A DNA stretch of 64,000 nt from Novosphingobium clariflavum. GTDB lineage: Bacteria; Pseudomonadota; Alphaproteobacteria; Sphingomonadales; Sphingomonadaceae. Below are positions 30,191 to 39,948 of the stretch, piece by piece; position 1 is the first letter of the stretch; every line of letters starts with the position of its first letter. The stretch spans positions 310,001-374,000 of the forward strand of contig NZ_JAPCWC010000002.1 in assembly GCF_026420865.1 (NCBI RefSeq), written 5' to 3'. Position numbers and translations under genes: made by a program. Under the pieces are notes generated by a model. The model saw only the letters and a program-made list of their open reading frames with translations, did no database searches and was not told where the DNA came from.

Positions 30191-30906
30191 CAGCCGCGCT
30201 CTCCGCTCTCGGCCGCCGCGCCCTGCTCGATCCGGTCGATCAGCCCGTCCTTGAAGTGGACGATCCGGCGCGCGTATTCGGCCATGTCGGGCTCGTGCGT
30301 GACCATCAGCACGGTGATCCCGGAATTGCGGTTGAGCGCGGACAGGAACTCCATGATCTCCACCGAACGCTGGCTGTCGAGGTTGCCGGTGGGTTCGTCC
30401 GCCAGCAGCACCGCGGGATTGGTGACGATGGCCCGGGCAATCGCGACGCGCTGCTGCTGGCCGCCGGACAGTTCCCCCGGCGTATGGTGCGCCCAGTCGG
30501 CCAGGCCCACCCGGTCCAGCGCCGCCATCGCCATCTTGCGCCGCTCCTGCCTGGCATCGCCGCGATAGAGCAGCGGCAGTTCCACGTTCTCCAGCGCCGA
30601 CGTGCGCGCCAGCAGGTTGAAGCCCTGGAACACGAAGCCGAGATGCTTGCGGCGCAGCAGGGCACGCTGGTCGCGGTCGAGCGTCTCCACGTGATGGCCA
30701 TGGAACAGGTATTGCCCGCCGCTTGCCACATCGAGGCAGCCCAGGATGTTCATCATCGTCGACTTGCCCGAGCCCGATGGCCCCATCACCGCCACGAAGT
30801 CCCCGGCGGCGACGTCGAGATCAACCCCCTTGAGCGCCCGAAACGCGGTTTCGCCGGTGCCGAAGACCTTGGTGATCCCGCTCAGGGCAATGATCGGCCG
30901 GGACAC
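30190..30906 (-). CDS. ABC exporter ATP-binding protein, MacB/LolD type
   Basis: 238 residues. Walker A GPSGSGKST (42-50), Q-loop FVFQGFN, signature LSGGQ (146-150), Walker B LLADE (167-171) and switch His in MVTHEPD are all intact. The start is taken as GTG at 30906 (VSRPIIALSG), 11 bases past the macA stop; the same frame runs open far upstream into macA and the outer-membrane factor gene, but that extension is an artefact of high GC. The stop overlaps the first base of the permease gene, so the pair is tightly coupled. Confidence 0.93.
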   Translation of the reverse strand: MSRPIIALSGITKVFGTGETAFRALKGVDLDVAAGDFVAVMGPSGSGKSTMMNILGCLDVASGGQYLFHGHHVETLDRDQRALLRRKHLGFVFQGFNLLARTSALENVELPLLYRGDARQERRKMAMAALDRVGLADWAHHTPGELSGGQQQRVAIARAIVTNPAVLLADEPTGNLDSQRSVEIMEFLSALNRNSGITVLMVTHEPDMAEYARRIVHFKDGLIDRIEQGAAAESGERG

Positions 30907-30917
30907 CGCCGCGCCTC

Positions 30918-32246
30918 TCAGTTGCCGCTCGGCGCAAGTTGCCCGGTGATGACCTCCATGCCCGGCCGGAGCGAGCCCCCCGTCACTTCGGTCTGCTGGC
31001 CGTTGCTGGAGCCCATCACGATCTCCACCGCCTGCGGCGTGCCATCGGCGCCCAGCACGTAGATCGTGCGCCGCGAGCCGCGTTCGAGCGTCGCGCTCTT
31101 GCTGGCGCCGCCACCGCCGCGCCGGGACGGGCGGAAGCCGATCGCCGAGGTGACGCCGCCCGACTTGCCGCCCGCGCCCGCGCTCTGCGGCGTGAACGAG
31201 AGCGCCGCGTTGGGAATCAGCAGCACCCCGGTCTTGTCCGAGGTGACGATTTCCGCAGTCGCGGTCATGCCCGGACGCAGGCGGAGATCGGCATTGGCGA
31301 CCGAGAGATCGGCGGCATAGGACACCACCTGCCCGCTGGCACTGCTGGTCGTGGCGGTCGAACTCGACGATGTCGCCGAGGATACCGTGAGGTTCGAGCC
31401 GATTTCCACGCGCGTGATCTTCGCCGGGAAGGAATCGCCGGGGAAGGCATCGACCGTGAAGGTCGCCGCCTGCCCTTCCTTCACCGTGCCGACATCCGCC
31501 TCGTCGATCGCCACTTCCAGTTTCATGCTGCTGAGGTCTTCGGCGATCACGAACAGCGTCGGCGTGTTGAACGAGGAGGCGACCGTCTGGCCGGGATCGA
31601 CCTCGCGCGCGAGCACCACGCCCGAGACCGGCGAGACGATCAGCGCGCGCGAGCGCTGGGTCTGGCTCTGGGCAAGGGTGGCACGGGCGGCCGCGACATT
31701 GGCCTCGGCCGTCTTCACCGCCGCCGCCGCACGCTGGACGTCGGCGCGGCCCGCCTGCAATTCGGTCTTCGAGGGCACCTTGCCGCCCGAAAGCCGCGAG
31801 ACTTCCTCCAGCCGCGCCAGCTGCGCCTGCGATTCCGCCAGGGTCGCCTTGTTCTGCGCCACTTGCGCCAGATTGGCGTTCACTTGCGCGGTGTACTGCC
31901 GGATCTGGTCCTCGATCTGCTCGGGATCGATCTCGGCCAGCACCTGCCCTTTTGCCACCCGGTCGTTGACGTCGACCAGCACCTTGACCACGAGGCCGGA
32001 AAGCTGCGAGCCGACCGTCACCTGGTTGGTCGGCGCCAGCTTGCCGGTGGCGGAGACCGTCGTCACCAGACGCCCCTTCTCGGCCCGGGTCGTGGCATAG
32101 GCCGTCTTCTCGGCGCCCCGAAAGCACTGCGAGAGCAGCAAGGCCAGCACGACCAGAACCGCCAGCGCCGTCCACGGCACCCATTTGCGCTGCCACAGCG
32201 CCCGCTTGTCCGCGCCGAGGAATTCGTCGAGGGTTTCGTCGGCCAT
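30918..32246 (-). CDS. MacA-like periplasmic adaptor (membrane fusion protein)
   Basis: 442 residues: a cytoplasmic N-terminus, one transmembrane anchor (about 24-45), lipoyl/barrel-sandwich halves flanking a helical hairpin (about 95-220, rich in Ala/Gln/Leu heptads), then beta-barrel and membrane-proximal domains. A Ser/Thr-rich insert (about 285-305) and a Gly-rich low-complexity loop late in the protein are unusual. It links the MacB-type pump to the NodT outer-membrane channel. It starts two bases after the NodT gene's stop. Confidence 0.93.
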   Translation of the reverse strand: MADETLDEFLGADKRALWQRKWVPWTALAVLVVLALLLSQCFRGAEKTAYATTRAEKGRLVTTVSATGKLAPTNQVTVGSQLSGLVVKVLVDVNDRVAKGQVLAEIDPEQIEDQIRQYTAQVNANLAQVAQNKATLAESQAQLARLEEVSRLSGGKVPSKTELQAGRADVQRAAAAVKTAEANVAAARATLAQSQTQRSRALIVSPVSGVVLAREVDPGQTVASSFNTPTLFVIAEDLSSMKLEVAIDEADVGTVKEGQAATFTVDAFPGDSFPAKITRVEIGSNLTVSSATSSSSTATTSSASGQVVSYAADLSVANADLRLRPGMTATAEIVTSDKTGVLLIPNAALSFTPQSAGAGGKSGGVTSAIGFRPSRRGGGGASKSATLERGSRRTIYVLGADGTPQAVEIVMGSSNGQQTEVTGGSLRPGMEVITGQLAPSGN

Positions 32247-32248
32247 GC

Positions 32249-33778
32249 TCAGTCGGTTTCCTGTGCCTTGGTGCCCTGCCGCGTAACGGCCGGACGGCCC
32301 GCGAGCGTGGTGTAGTCCTGCTGCGCGTCCCAGCCGCCGCCCAGCGCGTCGTAAAGCGCGACCAGCGCGTTCGCCCGGTCGGCATGGGCCTGCACCAGCC
32401 CGTTGCGGGCCGAGACCAGCGCGGCTTCCTGGGTGTTGAGAGTGGTGAAATCGGTGAGGCCCGAGCGGTACTGCATGCGCGCCAGCAGCGCCGAACTGCT
32501 GGCGGCATCCAGCGCCTCTGTAAGTTCCTTCTCGCGCGTCTGTGCAGTGCGAAGCGCGACCACGGCATTCTCGACATCCTCCAGCGCGGTCAGCACCGAG
32601 GACTTGTAGGCCGCAAAGGCGCCCTGCGCCGCCGCCTCGTTCGAACGGACCTGTGCGTTCAGCCGTCCGCCGTTGAAGATCGCCTGGCTGATCCCGCCGA
32701 ACAGCCCGCCGGTGATCGTGTCGAACAGCCCGCTGAAACTGCGCGCATTGGTGTCGAGGCTGCCGGAGATGGTGAGCTGCGGAAAGAGCTGCGCCTTGGC
32801 CACGCCGATCTCGGCAGTGGTGGCGGCGAGGTTGCGCTCGGCCGCGCGCACGTCGGGCCGCTGGCGCAGGACATTGGCGGGAATGCCGACGCCCACCATG
32901 TCCGGCCCGACCATATCCGGCCCTCTGGGGATCGGCTTCACGGTTTCCAGCAGCGGCTTCACCGCGCCCGGCGCCTGCCCGGTGAGCACGCCGATGCGCG
33001 ATACCGCGGCGTTGTATTGCTGCTCCAGCGACGGGATCGCCGCTGCCGCCTGCGCCCGGCTGGAGCGTGCCTGCTGCTCGTCAAGCGAGGAGACCAGGCC
33101 TGCCATCACTCTCCAGCGGGCAATTTCGAGGTTCTCGTCCTGGATCGCCAGGCTGGCGCGGGCATTGGCGATCTGGGCCTGATAGCCCCGCGCCAGCACG
33201 TAGTTGCGCGCTAGTTCGCTTTCCACGCTCAACAGCGTGGCCGCATAGTCGAAACCGGCGCCTTCGAACTGTGCCCTGCTCGCCTCCACCGCACGGCGAT
33301 TGCCACCGAACAGGTCGAGCTGGTAACTGGCATCGAGCCCGAGGGTGAAGCTGGTGCTGCCGCCGCCCCCGGTGGTGGTGACGGTGCCGTCCGGCAGCGT
33401 CAGCGTGGTGCCGCCGCCTTTCAGCGTTTCGGTGCGGTTGACACTGCCCGAGGCCGACAGCGAAGGCAGCAGGGCCGCGCGGCTGGCGACCAGCGCCTCG
33501 CGCGCCTGCCGCAAGCGGGCCTGCGCCTGTGCCAGATCAAGGTTGGCACCGGCAGCCTGCTCCACCAGCTGGGTGAGCACGGGATCGTCGAACTTGCGCC
33601 ACCAGGCGGTCAGATCCTCGCTGCTGGGCGGGGCGGTGACCGACCACTGGTCCGGCACCCCCAGCTGCGCCGCGCTGCTCGGCGCATAGTCCGGCCCAAC
33701 GGCACAGCCCGAAAGCAGGCACAGCGCCAAGGTCTGCATGAGCGTGAGCGGCAGGATGGGGACGATTGCGGCTCGCAA
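32249..33778 (-). CDS. NodT-family outer-membrane efflux lipoprotein
   Basis: 509 residues from a TTG at 33778, chosen because it gives a proper lipoprotein signal (MRAAIVPILPLTLMQTL, lipobox LSGC with Cys25, then AVGPDY) and has GGTGGAG upstream. An ATG at 33739 would remove the positive charge, and a longer frame to 33982 adds unconserved residues. Two outer-membrane efflux repeats follow, forming a TolC-like trimeric channel. It is the first gene of the four-gene export operon. A 15-bp tandem duplication inside it is listed separately. Confidence 0.9.
   Translation of the reverse strand: MRAAIVPILPLTLMQTLALCLLSGCAVGPDYAPSSAAQLGVPDQWSVTAPPSSEDLTAWWRKFDDPVLTQLVEQAAGANLDLAQAQARLRQAREALVASRAALLPSLSASGSVNRTETLKGGGTTLTLPDGTVTTTGGGGSTSFTLGLDASYQLDLFGGNRRAVEASRAQFEGAGFDYAATLLSVESELARNYVLARGYQAQIANARASLAIQDENLEIARWRVMAGLVSSLDEQQARSSRAQAAAAIPSLEQQYNAAVSRIGVLTGQAPGAVKPLLETVKPIPRGPDMVGPDMVGVGIPANVLRQRPDVRAAERNLAATTAEIGVAKAQLFPQLTISGSLDTNARSFSGLFDTITGGLFGGISQAIFNGGRLNAQVRSNEAAAQGAFAAYKSSVLTALEDVENAVVALRTAQTREKELTEALDAASSSALLARMQYRSGLTDFTTLNTQEAALVSARNGLVQAHADRANALVALYDALGGGWDAQQDYTTLAGRPAVTRQGTKAQETD
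32895..32924. repeat. 15-bp tandem duplication inside the NodT-type gene
   Basis: ACCATGTCCGGCCCG is followed directly by ACCATATCCGGCCCT (13/15 identical). It encodes the doubled peptide GPDMVGPDMVG and keeps frame, so it looks like a small in-frame slippage duplication. Confidence 0.7.
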
Positions 33779-33904
33779 GATCGCGGGAACTCCACCAGTC
33801 GCATTGGGGAAGCCCGAAGATGGGCCTGTTTTGCCTTTCAGGTCAAGACGTAAGAGGCTTTGCGGAAATGGTCCCGAGGGCATTCCAAGACGCCCCTTCA
33901 CGAC

Positions 33905-33942
33905 AGGCCGTGGCCGGCGGGACATCCCGCCGGCCATGGCCT
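33905..33942 (-). terminator. strong 17-bp hairpin after the alcohol dehydrogenase gene
   Basis: AGGCCGTGGCCGGCGGG (33905-33921), loop ACAT, then a 17-base complementary arm (33926-33942) with a single G-T mismatch. It starts 20 bases after the dehydrogenase stop. Very stable but without a T-tract. Confidence 0.6.
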
Positions 33943-33962
33943 TTACCGGAACCCCGCAGGGA

Positions 33963-35018
33963 TCAGGCCGCAGCGCCCTCAAGCGTGCTCATGTCGATCA
34001 CGAAGCGGTAGTGCACGTCGGAACGCTCCATGCGTTCGTAGGCGTGGTTGATCTCGTCCATGCGGATCATCTCGACTTCGGGAAGGATGTTCTTTTCCGC
34101 GCAGAAGTCGAGCATTTCCTGGGTCTCGGCAATACCGCCGATCAGCGAGCCGGCAATGCGGCGGCGGCCGAAGATCAGCGGCGTCGTGATCGGTTCGTCG
34201 ACCGGACCGATCTGGCCGACCAGCACCAGGCTGCCGTCGACGTCGAGCAGCGGCAGATAGGGGTTGAGGTCGTGCTTGACCGGCACCGTGTCGATGATGA
34301 AGTCGAAGCTGCTGGCAGCCGCCTTCATCGCCGTCTCGTCGCTGGAGATCAGCACGCGCGCAGCGCCCAGTTCCAGCGCGTCTGCTTCCTTGCCGGGCGA
34401 ACGGCTGAACACGGTCACGTCCGCGCCCATCGCCGCGGCGAGCTTCACCGCCATGTGGCCAAGACCGCCAAGGCCGATCACGCCGACGCGGGTGCCTTCG
34501 CCCACGTTCCATTCGCGCAGCGGCGAATACGTGGTGATGCCCGCGCACAGCAGCGGCGCCGCCTTGGCGACGTCGAGGCCCTCGGGCATGCGCAGCACGA
34601 ATTCCTCGCGCACGACGATGTCGCGGGCATAACCGCCCTGGGTGACGTCACCGGTCACCTTGTCCCGGCCGTTGTAGGTGCCGACCCAGCCGTTGCGGCA
34701 GTAATTCTCGTGGTCGTGCTCGCACTGGTCGCAGTGGCCGCAGCTGTCGACGAGGCAGCCGATGGCAACGGTATCGCCGACGGCATGGCGCGAAACTTCG
34801 GGGCCGACGGCGGTGACGCGGCCGACGATCTCGTGCCCGGGCACGATCGGATAGACGGTGCCGCCCCAGTCGTTGCGGGCGGTATGAAGGTCCGAGTGGC
34901 AGACGCCGCAGTACTGGATCTCGATGGCAACGTCGTTGCCGCGCAGTTCACGGCGTTCGAAAGCATAGGGCGCGAGCGGGGTCTCGGGAGACTGGGCTGC
35001 GTAGCCGATGGTCTTCAT
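33963..35018 (-). CDS. zinc-dependent alcohol dehydrogenase (YahK/Ahr-like)
   Basis: 351-residue medium-chain dehydrogenase. Catalytic zinc ligands are Cys40 (GVCHSD) and His62-Glu63 (GHE); the structural zinc Cys set is 93, 96, 99 and 107. The cofactor loop is VIGLGGLGHMAVK. The sequence type fits NADP(H)-dependent aldehyde reductases acting on many aldehydes, but the cofactor and substrate are inferred. The ATG at 35018 (MKTIGYAAQ) matches the family start; the longer frame crosses into the regulator's promoter. Divergent from a LysR regulator 122 bases away, its probable controller. Confidence 0.92.
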   Translation of the reverse strand: MKTIGYAAQSPETPLAPYAFERRELRGNDVAIEIQYCGVCHSDLHTARNDWGGTVYPIVPGHEIVGRVTAVGPEVSRHAVGDTVAIGCLVDSCGHCDQCEHDHENYCRNGWVGTYNGRDKVTGDVTQGGYARDIVVREEFVLRMPEGLDVAKAAPLLCAGITTYSPLREWNVGEGTRVGVIGLGGLGHMAVKLAAAMGADVTVFSRSPGKEADALELGAARVLISSDETAMKAAASSFDFIIDTVPVKHDLNPYLPLLDVDGSLVLVGQIGPVDEPITTPLIFGRRRIAGSLIGGIAETQEMLDFCAEKNILPEVEMIRMDEINHAYERMERSDVHYRFVIDMSTLEGAAA

Positions 35019-35123
35019 CTGAAGAGAGATCCTTGGTCGGGAGGAAGGAATGCCGCGATGCAGCATGGTGCCATATAGGCGCGCGGGCTGCGCACGAAAA
35101 CCAGAGGAAATTGCAATGCAGTC

Positions 35124-35138
35124 ATGATACAGGATCAT
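35124..35138. promoter_or_regulatory. candidate LysR-type operator
   Basis: ATGAT-acagg-ATCAT, an inverted repeat of the T-N11-A type, lies in the 122-bp divergent region between the dehydrogenase and the LysR gene, ending two bases before the regulator's ATG at 35141. If this is the operator, the LysR start may lie at the next ATG (35156). Confidence 0.4.
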
Positions 35139-35140
35139 CA

Positions 35141-36034
35141 ATGCAACGCGAACACATGGCCGACCTGATCGCCTTCATCGCCGTCGCCGACGAGGGCAGC
35201 TTCACCCGCGCGGCGGCCAAGCTCGATTCCTCGCAATCGGCGCTGAGCCACACGATCCGCCGCCTCGAGGCCCGCCTCGGCGTGCGGCTGCTGGCCCGCA
35301 CCACCCGCAGCGTGGCGCCCACCGAAGCGGGCGAACGGCTGCTTGCCAGCCTGCGCCCGGCGATGGAGGAGATCGGCCTCAGCCTCGCCTCGATCAGCGA
35401 ACTGCGCGAACGTCCGGCGGGCACCATCCGCCTGACCACCACCGAACAGGCCGCGCACGAACTGCTCTGGCCCTCGCTCAAGCCGTTCCTCGAACGCTAT
35501 CCCGACATCAATGTCGAAGTGAGCGTGGATTCGGGCCTGTCGGACATCGTCGCGGACCGCTTCGATGCGGGCATCCGGCTTGGCGAGTCGGTCGCGCGGG
35601 ACATGATCGCGGTCTGCATCGGCCCGGAGATGCGGCTGGTGCCGGTCGCCTCGCCCGCATATCTCGCCCGCCAGGGACGGCCGGAAACCCCGCACGATCT
35701 CGCCGCGCACCAGTGCATCAACTTGCGCTTCCGCACGCGCGGCAACCTCTATGCCTGGGAGTTCGAGAAGGATGGCCGCGCGCTCAACGTGCGGGTCGAC
35801 GGGCAGCTGACGTTCAACTCGATGCCGATGATCCTGCGCGCCGCGCTCGACGGCACCGGCATCGCGATCATGATGGAATCCTATTCGCGCCCTTATGTCG
35901 AGCGCGGCGAACTGGTGCCGCTGCTGGAAGACTGGTGCCAGCCCTTCCCCGGCTACCACCTCTACTATCCGAGCCGCCGCCAGTCCTCCGCCGCCTTCCG
36001 CCTGCTGGTCGACGCCCTGCGCTGGCGCGGCTGA
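35141..36034 (+). CDS. LysR-family transcriptional regulator
   Basis: 297 residues: a winged helix-turn-helix DNA-binding domain (about 1-62, AAAKLDSSQSALSHTIRRLEARLGVRLLARTTR) and a periplasmic-binding-protein-like effector domain (about 90-295). It belongs to the large branch of single-domain LysR proteins often found beside oxidoreductases. It is divergent from the zinc alcohol dehydrogenase and probably regulates it, likely in response to an aldehyde or a redox signal; that is inference from position. ATG at 35156 is an alternative start. Confidence 0.93.
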   Translation: MQREHMADLIAFIAVADEGSFTRAAAKLDSSQSALSHTIRRLEARLGVRLLARTTRSVAPTEAGERLLASLRPAMEEIGLSLASISELRERPAGTIRLTTTEQAAHELLWPSLKPFLERYPDINVEVSVDSGLSDIVADRFDAGIRLGESVARDMIAVCIGPEMRLVPVASPAYLARQGRPETPHDLAAHQCINLRFRTRGNLYAWEFEKDGRALNVRVDGQLTFNSMPMILRAALDGTGIAIMMESYSRPYVERGELVPLLEDWCQPFPGYHLYYPSRRQSSAAFRLLVDALRWRG

Positions 36035-36081
36035 GCCCATCGCGCCGGGGTGGCCGGCGGTCCGGCGATGATCGCGGTTCA

Positions 36082-39000
36082 TCAATCCGCCTGCCCCGGG
36101 TCGGTTTCGCCGCCGCCTTCCGGCTCGCCGGCAAATTCGGCCAGCACGGCGGCCAAAGCCTCCAGCCGCAGCGGCTTGGTGAGATGGGCCTGCATCCCGG
36201 CTTCGAGCGCGGCCACGGTGTCCTCGGGGAAGGCATTGGCGGACAGGCCGACGATCGGCAGTTCCTCGGCATCGATGCCCGCCCGGCGCAAGGCCCGCGC
36301 CGCATCGTGGCCGCCCATGCGCGGCATCTGGATGTCCATCAGCACCATCGCGAAGGGCGCGCCCGCCGCCCGCGCGGCCTTGACGGCGGCAATCGCCTCC
36401 TCGCCATCGCCCGCAAAGACATGATCGATGCCCAGCCGGTCGAGCATGGCCGCCACGACCATGCGGTTGATATGATTGTCTTCCGCCACCAGCACCCGGC
36501 CGGCGAGCGTCGGCGGGCGATCCGGCCCCTCTCCCCAGGCCGCCTCCTCCACCCCTTCCGTGCGCGCCCGCGCGGGCCTCAGCGGCAGGCGCAGCGTGAA
36601 AGTGGAGCCATGCCCGGTCACGCTCTCCACCGCGACGGTGCCGCCCATCAGCGCCGCCAGCCGCGCGCAGATCGCCAGGCCCAGTCCGGTGCCGCCGAAC
36701 CGCTCATGGATCGAGGCGTCGGCCTGGGTGAAGCCGTCGAAGATATGCTGCTGCCGGTCGGCGGCGATGCCGATGCCGGTATCGCTCACCGAGATCGCCA
36801 GCCGCGCCGCGCCCTTGCCGCGCTGGACCCGCGCCGCCAGCGTGACCTGCCCCTTGCCGGTGAACTTGACCGCATTGCTCGAGCAGGTTGTCGAGGATCT
36901 GGCGGATGCGCACCTTGTCGCCGCGGATCCACTGCGGCACCGCCGGATCGAGATCGAGGCTCAGCGCGATGCCGCGTTCCGCCGCCGACTGGCGGAACAG
37001 CTCGATCGCCCCGCCAAGCAGGGCATGCGCGTCGAAACTGCGCTCGACCAGTTCCATGCGCCCGGCCTCGATTTTCGAGAGGTCGAGGATGTCGTTGAGC
37101 AGGCTCATCATGTTGCGGCCGGAATCGAGGATGATCCCGACCTGCCGATGCTGTTCCAGCGGCAGGTCGGCGCCGTGCAGCATTTCCGCAAAACCCAGCA
37201 CCGCGTTCATCGGCGTGCGGATGTCGTGGCTCATGTTGGCCAGGAACGCGCTCTTGGCGTCGGCCGCGGCGCGGGCCTCGTCACGCGTGCGCAGGAGTTC
37301 GTTGCGCAGCTCCACTTCCTCGGTGCGATCGGCCAGGACGCCGAACAGCCCGCCGGGGCTGCCGTCCTCGGCAGGTTCGACATGGGCCACGATCTCGACA
37401 TGGCGCAGCGCCCCGTCCACGCGGCGCACGCAGGCGGCAAACCGGCACGGCGCCCCGTACTTGCGCGCCGCATCGATCGCCGCCACCACGATCGCGCGGT
37501 CCTCCGGCACGTAGAATTCGAGCACTTCGGCAGGGCTCGGCGACGGTCCCGGAGGCAGGCCGTGAATGTGGAACAACTCGTCCGACCAGAGCACCTGCCC
37601 GGTCACGAAATCGAGCTGCCAGTGACCGACGTGCATGGTGGCCTCGGCCAGCAGCAAGAGGCGGTTGCTCTCGTTGAGATCCTCCACCGCAAGGCGCCGC
37701 TCCTCGGCGACCCGGGCCAGTTCGCCGGTGGCCATGTCCACCTCGCGCGAGATCGTCGCCTCGCGCCGCACGAAGTGGCTGAGCAAAAGCCCCAGCAACA
37801 CCGTCACCAGCCCGCCGCCCAGCAGCACGCTGAGCGGCTCGTTCGACATCGCCCGCGTCTCGAAGGGTTCCAGGCTGGCCCAGCGCAAGGTCCATTGCCG
37901 CCCGGAGACGGTGACGCGGGCAGTGCGCCGGAACAGCGGATCGGCGGCATCCTGCGTCCCCGCGCCGGTGGCATAGATGCGGCGCCCCGGATCGGTGGTG
38001 TCGCCTTCGAACACCTCCAGCGTAAAGTCCTGCCCCTGTCCGGTGGTCAGCCCGGCAAAGATGTGGTCGATCTCGATCGGCGCATAGGCCCAGCGGAAGC
38101 CTGGCACTTTCTCGTCATGGCCGTGCGGCCGCGCGCCGAGCGGCAGCAACAGCAGGTAGCCGGGGCTGGGCCGCTCCTTCTGCAGCAAGCCGATCTGCGA
38201 GGTCAGCGTCGTCTCGCCGATCGTGTGCGCCCGCTTCATCGCGGCGCGGCGGTTCGGGTCGAAGCCGAGATCAAGCCCATAGATGCGCTTGTTGCGCTCG
38301 AACGGCGCGACGAGCGTGACGACGTAATGCCAGTCGCGCCCGGTCAGGGGATGGACATCGAGCGGGGGATCGCCCACGCGCTCCATCTCGCGCACCAGCC
38401 GGTCGAGGTCGGACGAGGACATCGCCTCGATCGTGCCGATGCCGAGGAGCCCGGGCAGGTGCTGTTCCAGTCCGGTCGCGCCGACATAGGCCTCCCAGCG
38501 CCGCTCGGTCATCGCCGGGTCCACCGCCAGCAGGCCCGCCGCGGCGCCAAGCGCCTGCGAATAGATCTCGAAACGGCGGCCGAGCGCCCGCTCGGTCTCG
38601 GTGGTGACGGCAAAGAAGCTGGCCTGGGCGCGCCCGTACTGCTGCTCCACGCTGTGCTTCCACAAGACAAAGGTCGCCCCGGTGGCCAGCGCCAGGCAGA
38701 TCGCCACCAGCGCCGTGACCCCGCGCAGCACCCGTCCGCGCCAGCGCAGCGGCACCGGCGAGATCGGCGAGAACAGCAGGGTCGGCAGCACGGCCGAGAT
38801 GCCCAGCACGTCACCGCCGTACCAGGTGTACCAGTTGCGCAGCGCCGTCGGCACGTCGATGCCTGTGCCCAGAGCCAGCATCGCCGTGCCGACGGAGGCG
38901 GAAATCAGGCAGGGCGCCAGCAGCACGGCCCCCAGGAACGCGGCCAGACGGCGCGGTGTCCCGAGGTCGATGCCCGAGACGAACCAGCGCCGCGCGGCAC

Positions 39001-39418
39001 TGGCCGCAACAACCGCCTGCAGGCTCGCCCCGGCGCCGAACACGGTGCCGTTGAGCAGCGCATGGCCGATCGAGATCTCGCCCGCCGAACCGCCAAGCGC
39101 ATGGTAGACGTTGATCGCGAAGGAGCCCAGCCAGACCGCCGGCCAGTGCCGCCGCCCCCAGGCCAGCAGTCCCGCCAGCGCAAGCCCCGAAGCGGGCCAG
39201 ACGACCGTCGCATAGCCGGGCGGGATCGCCAGATCGAGGCCGATCGCCCCGCCCAGCGCATAGACCGCCGCCAGGACCGCGACACGCCCCAGCCAGATCG
39301 ACCACGACTCGCGGCGGGAGGGCTGGGCAGCGGCATAAGCATCGGTTTCAGCACCGGTTTCGCCACCGGATTCAGGCGCACGGCGCCGTTTCAGCAAGGT
39401 CCAGGCACGGGGCATCAT
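36082..39418 (-). pseudogene. MASE1/CHASE/PAS hybrid sensor histidine kinase, interrupted by a one-base insertion
   Basis: In order: MASE1-type membrane domain (about 40-290), CHASE-type sensor (300-530), transmembrane segment (about 560), PAS (600-715), HisKA with His731 (NMSHDIRTP), HATPase and receiver. The frame from 39418 leaves the family sequence at about residue 846 and ends after 904 residues; the rest of the HATPase (SDTGIGIA, FGGTGLGLAI) and the receiver (MVLMDIQMPRMGG) continue in another frame from 36789 to 36082. Removing one base near 36880 (CTCGAGC read as CTCAGC) restores NLLSNAVKFTGKG and a 1111-residue protein, and the corrected length is divisible by three. Real mutation or base-call error cannot be separated here. 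If real, the N-box is lost and the kinase is dead. Confidence 0.88.
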
Positions 39419-39576
39419 CCCCCCATCCCTATCTCGGTCCGCACCGATGCCGCACGCGCAAAGGGAAGGTTGCCCTGCGGTTTTCCCCGAGTAACATGCC
39501 CGCGACCGTCGACAGGCCGCGCGCGCACGCCATGGTGCGTGCCTTGCCGCCCTGTCCCCCCTGCCGGAGTTCGCAC

Positions 39577-39927
39577 ATGAAGGAGACCGCCGCCCCGCCG
39601 CTTGTTGACGAAGAGGAACTCGCGCGTTCCTTCGAGGCTCTGGGCGAAGCGCGGATGGTGCCGATTCTCCAGGCTTTCGGGGCCTGTGCGATGGATGAGG
39701 CGCGCGCCATCGCCGCCGCGCTGACCGGCGGCGACGAAGACCACGCCCGCCGCCTGGCCCACGGCTTCAAGGGGGCCGCAGGCAACATGTCGGCAACCCG
39801 GCTGGCCGCCGCCGCCGAGGGGATCGAGAAGGCCGCGTCCCCCATCCCGGCGGAGGCCGTGCTGCCGCCCCTCCTGGACGCCGCCCGCCAGACCGCCGAG
39901 TGGGTCGCCCACCGCTTCCCCGATTAG
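39577..39927 (+). CDS. free-standing histidine phosphotransfer (Hpt) protein
   Basis: 116 residues, essentially one Hpt four-helix bundle. The phosphorylatable His62 sits in RLAHGFKGAAGN, matching H-x-F-K-G. The ATG at 39577 is preceded by CGGAG at eight bases; a longer frame from 39496 adds Pro/Arg-rich residues. Hpt proteins relay phosphate from a hybrid kinase's receiver to a final response regulator. It lies between, and is divergent or convergent to, exactly such partners: the hybrid kinase (divergent) and the LuxR-type regulator (convergent, 21 bases apart). Confidence 0.9.
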   Translation: MKETAAPPLVDEEELARSFEALGEARMVPILQAFGACAMDEARAIAAALTGGDEDHARRLAHGFKGAAGNMSATRLAAAAEGIEKAASPIPAEAVLPPLLDAARQTAEWVAHRFPD

Positions 39928-39948
39928 CCGCACGGCAACCGGCGGCGC

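Noticed and set aside
30907..32577. Upstream extension of the ABC ATPase into a 795-residue protein
   Set aside because: The added part lies in the wrong frame of the adaptor and outer-membrane factor genes and is Arg/Gly-rich filler; ATPase homology begins at the GTG at 30906.
36840..36920. Programmed ribosomal frameshift in the hybrid kinase
   Set aside because: No slippery heptamer or downstream structure is seen at the CTCGAGC site; a one-base insertion or sequencing error is simpler.
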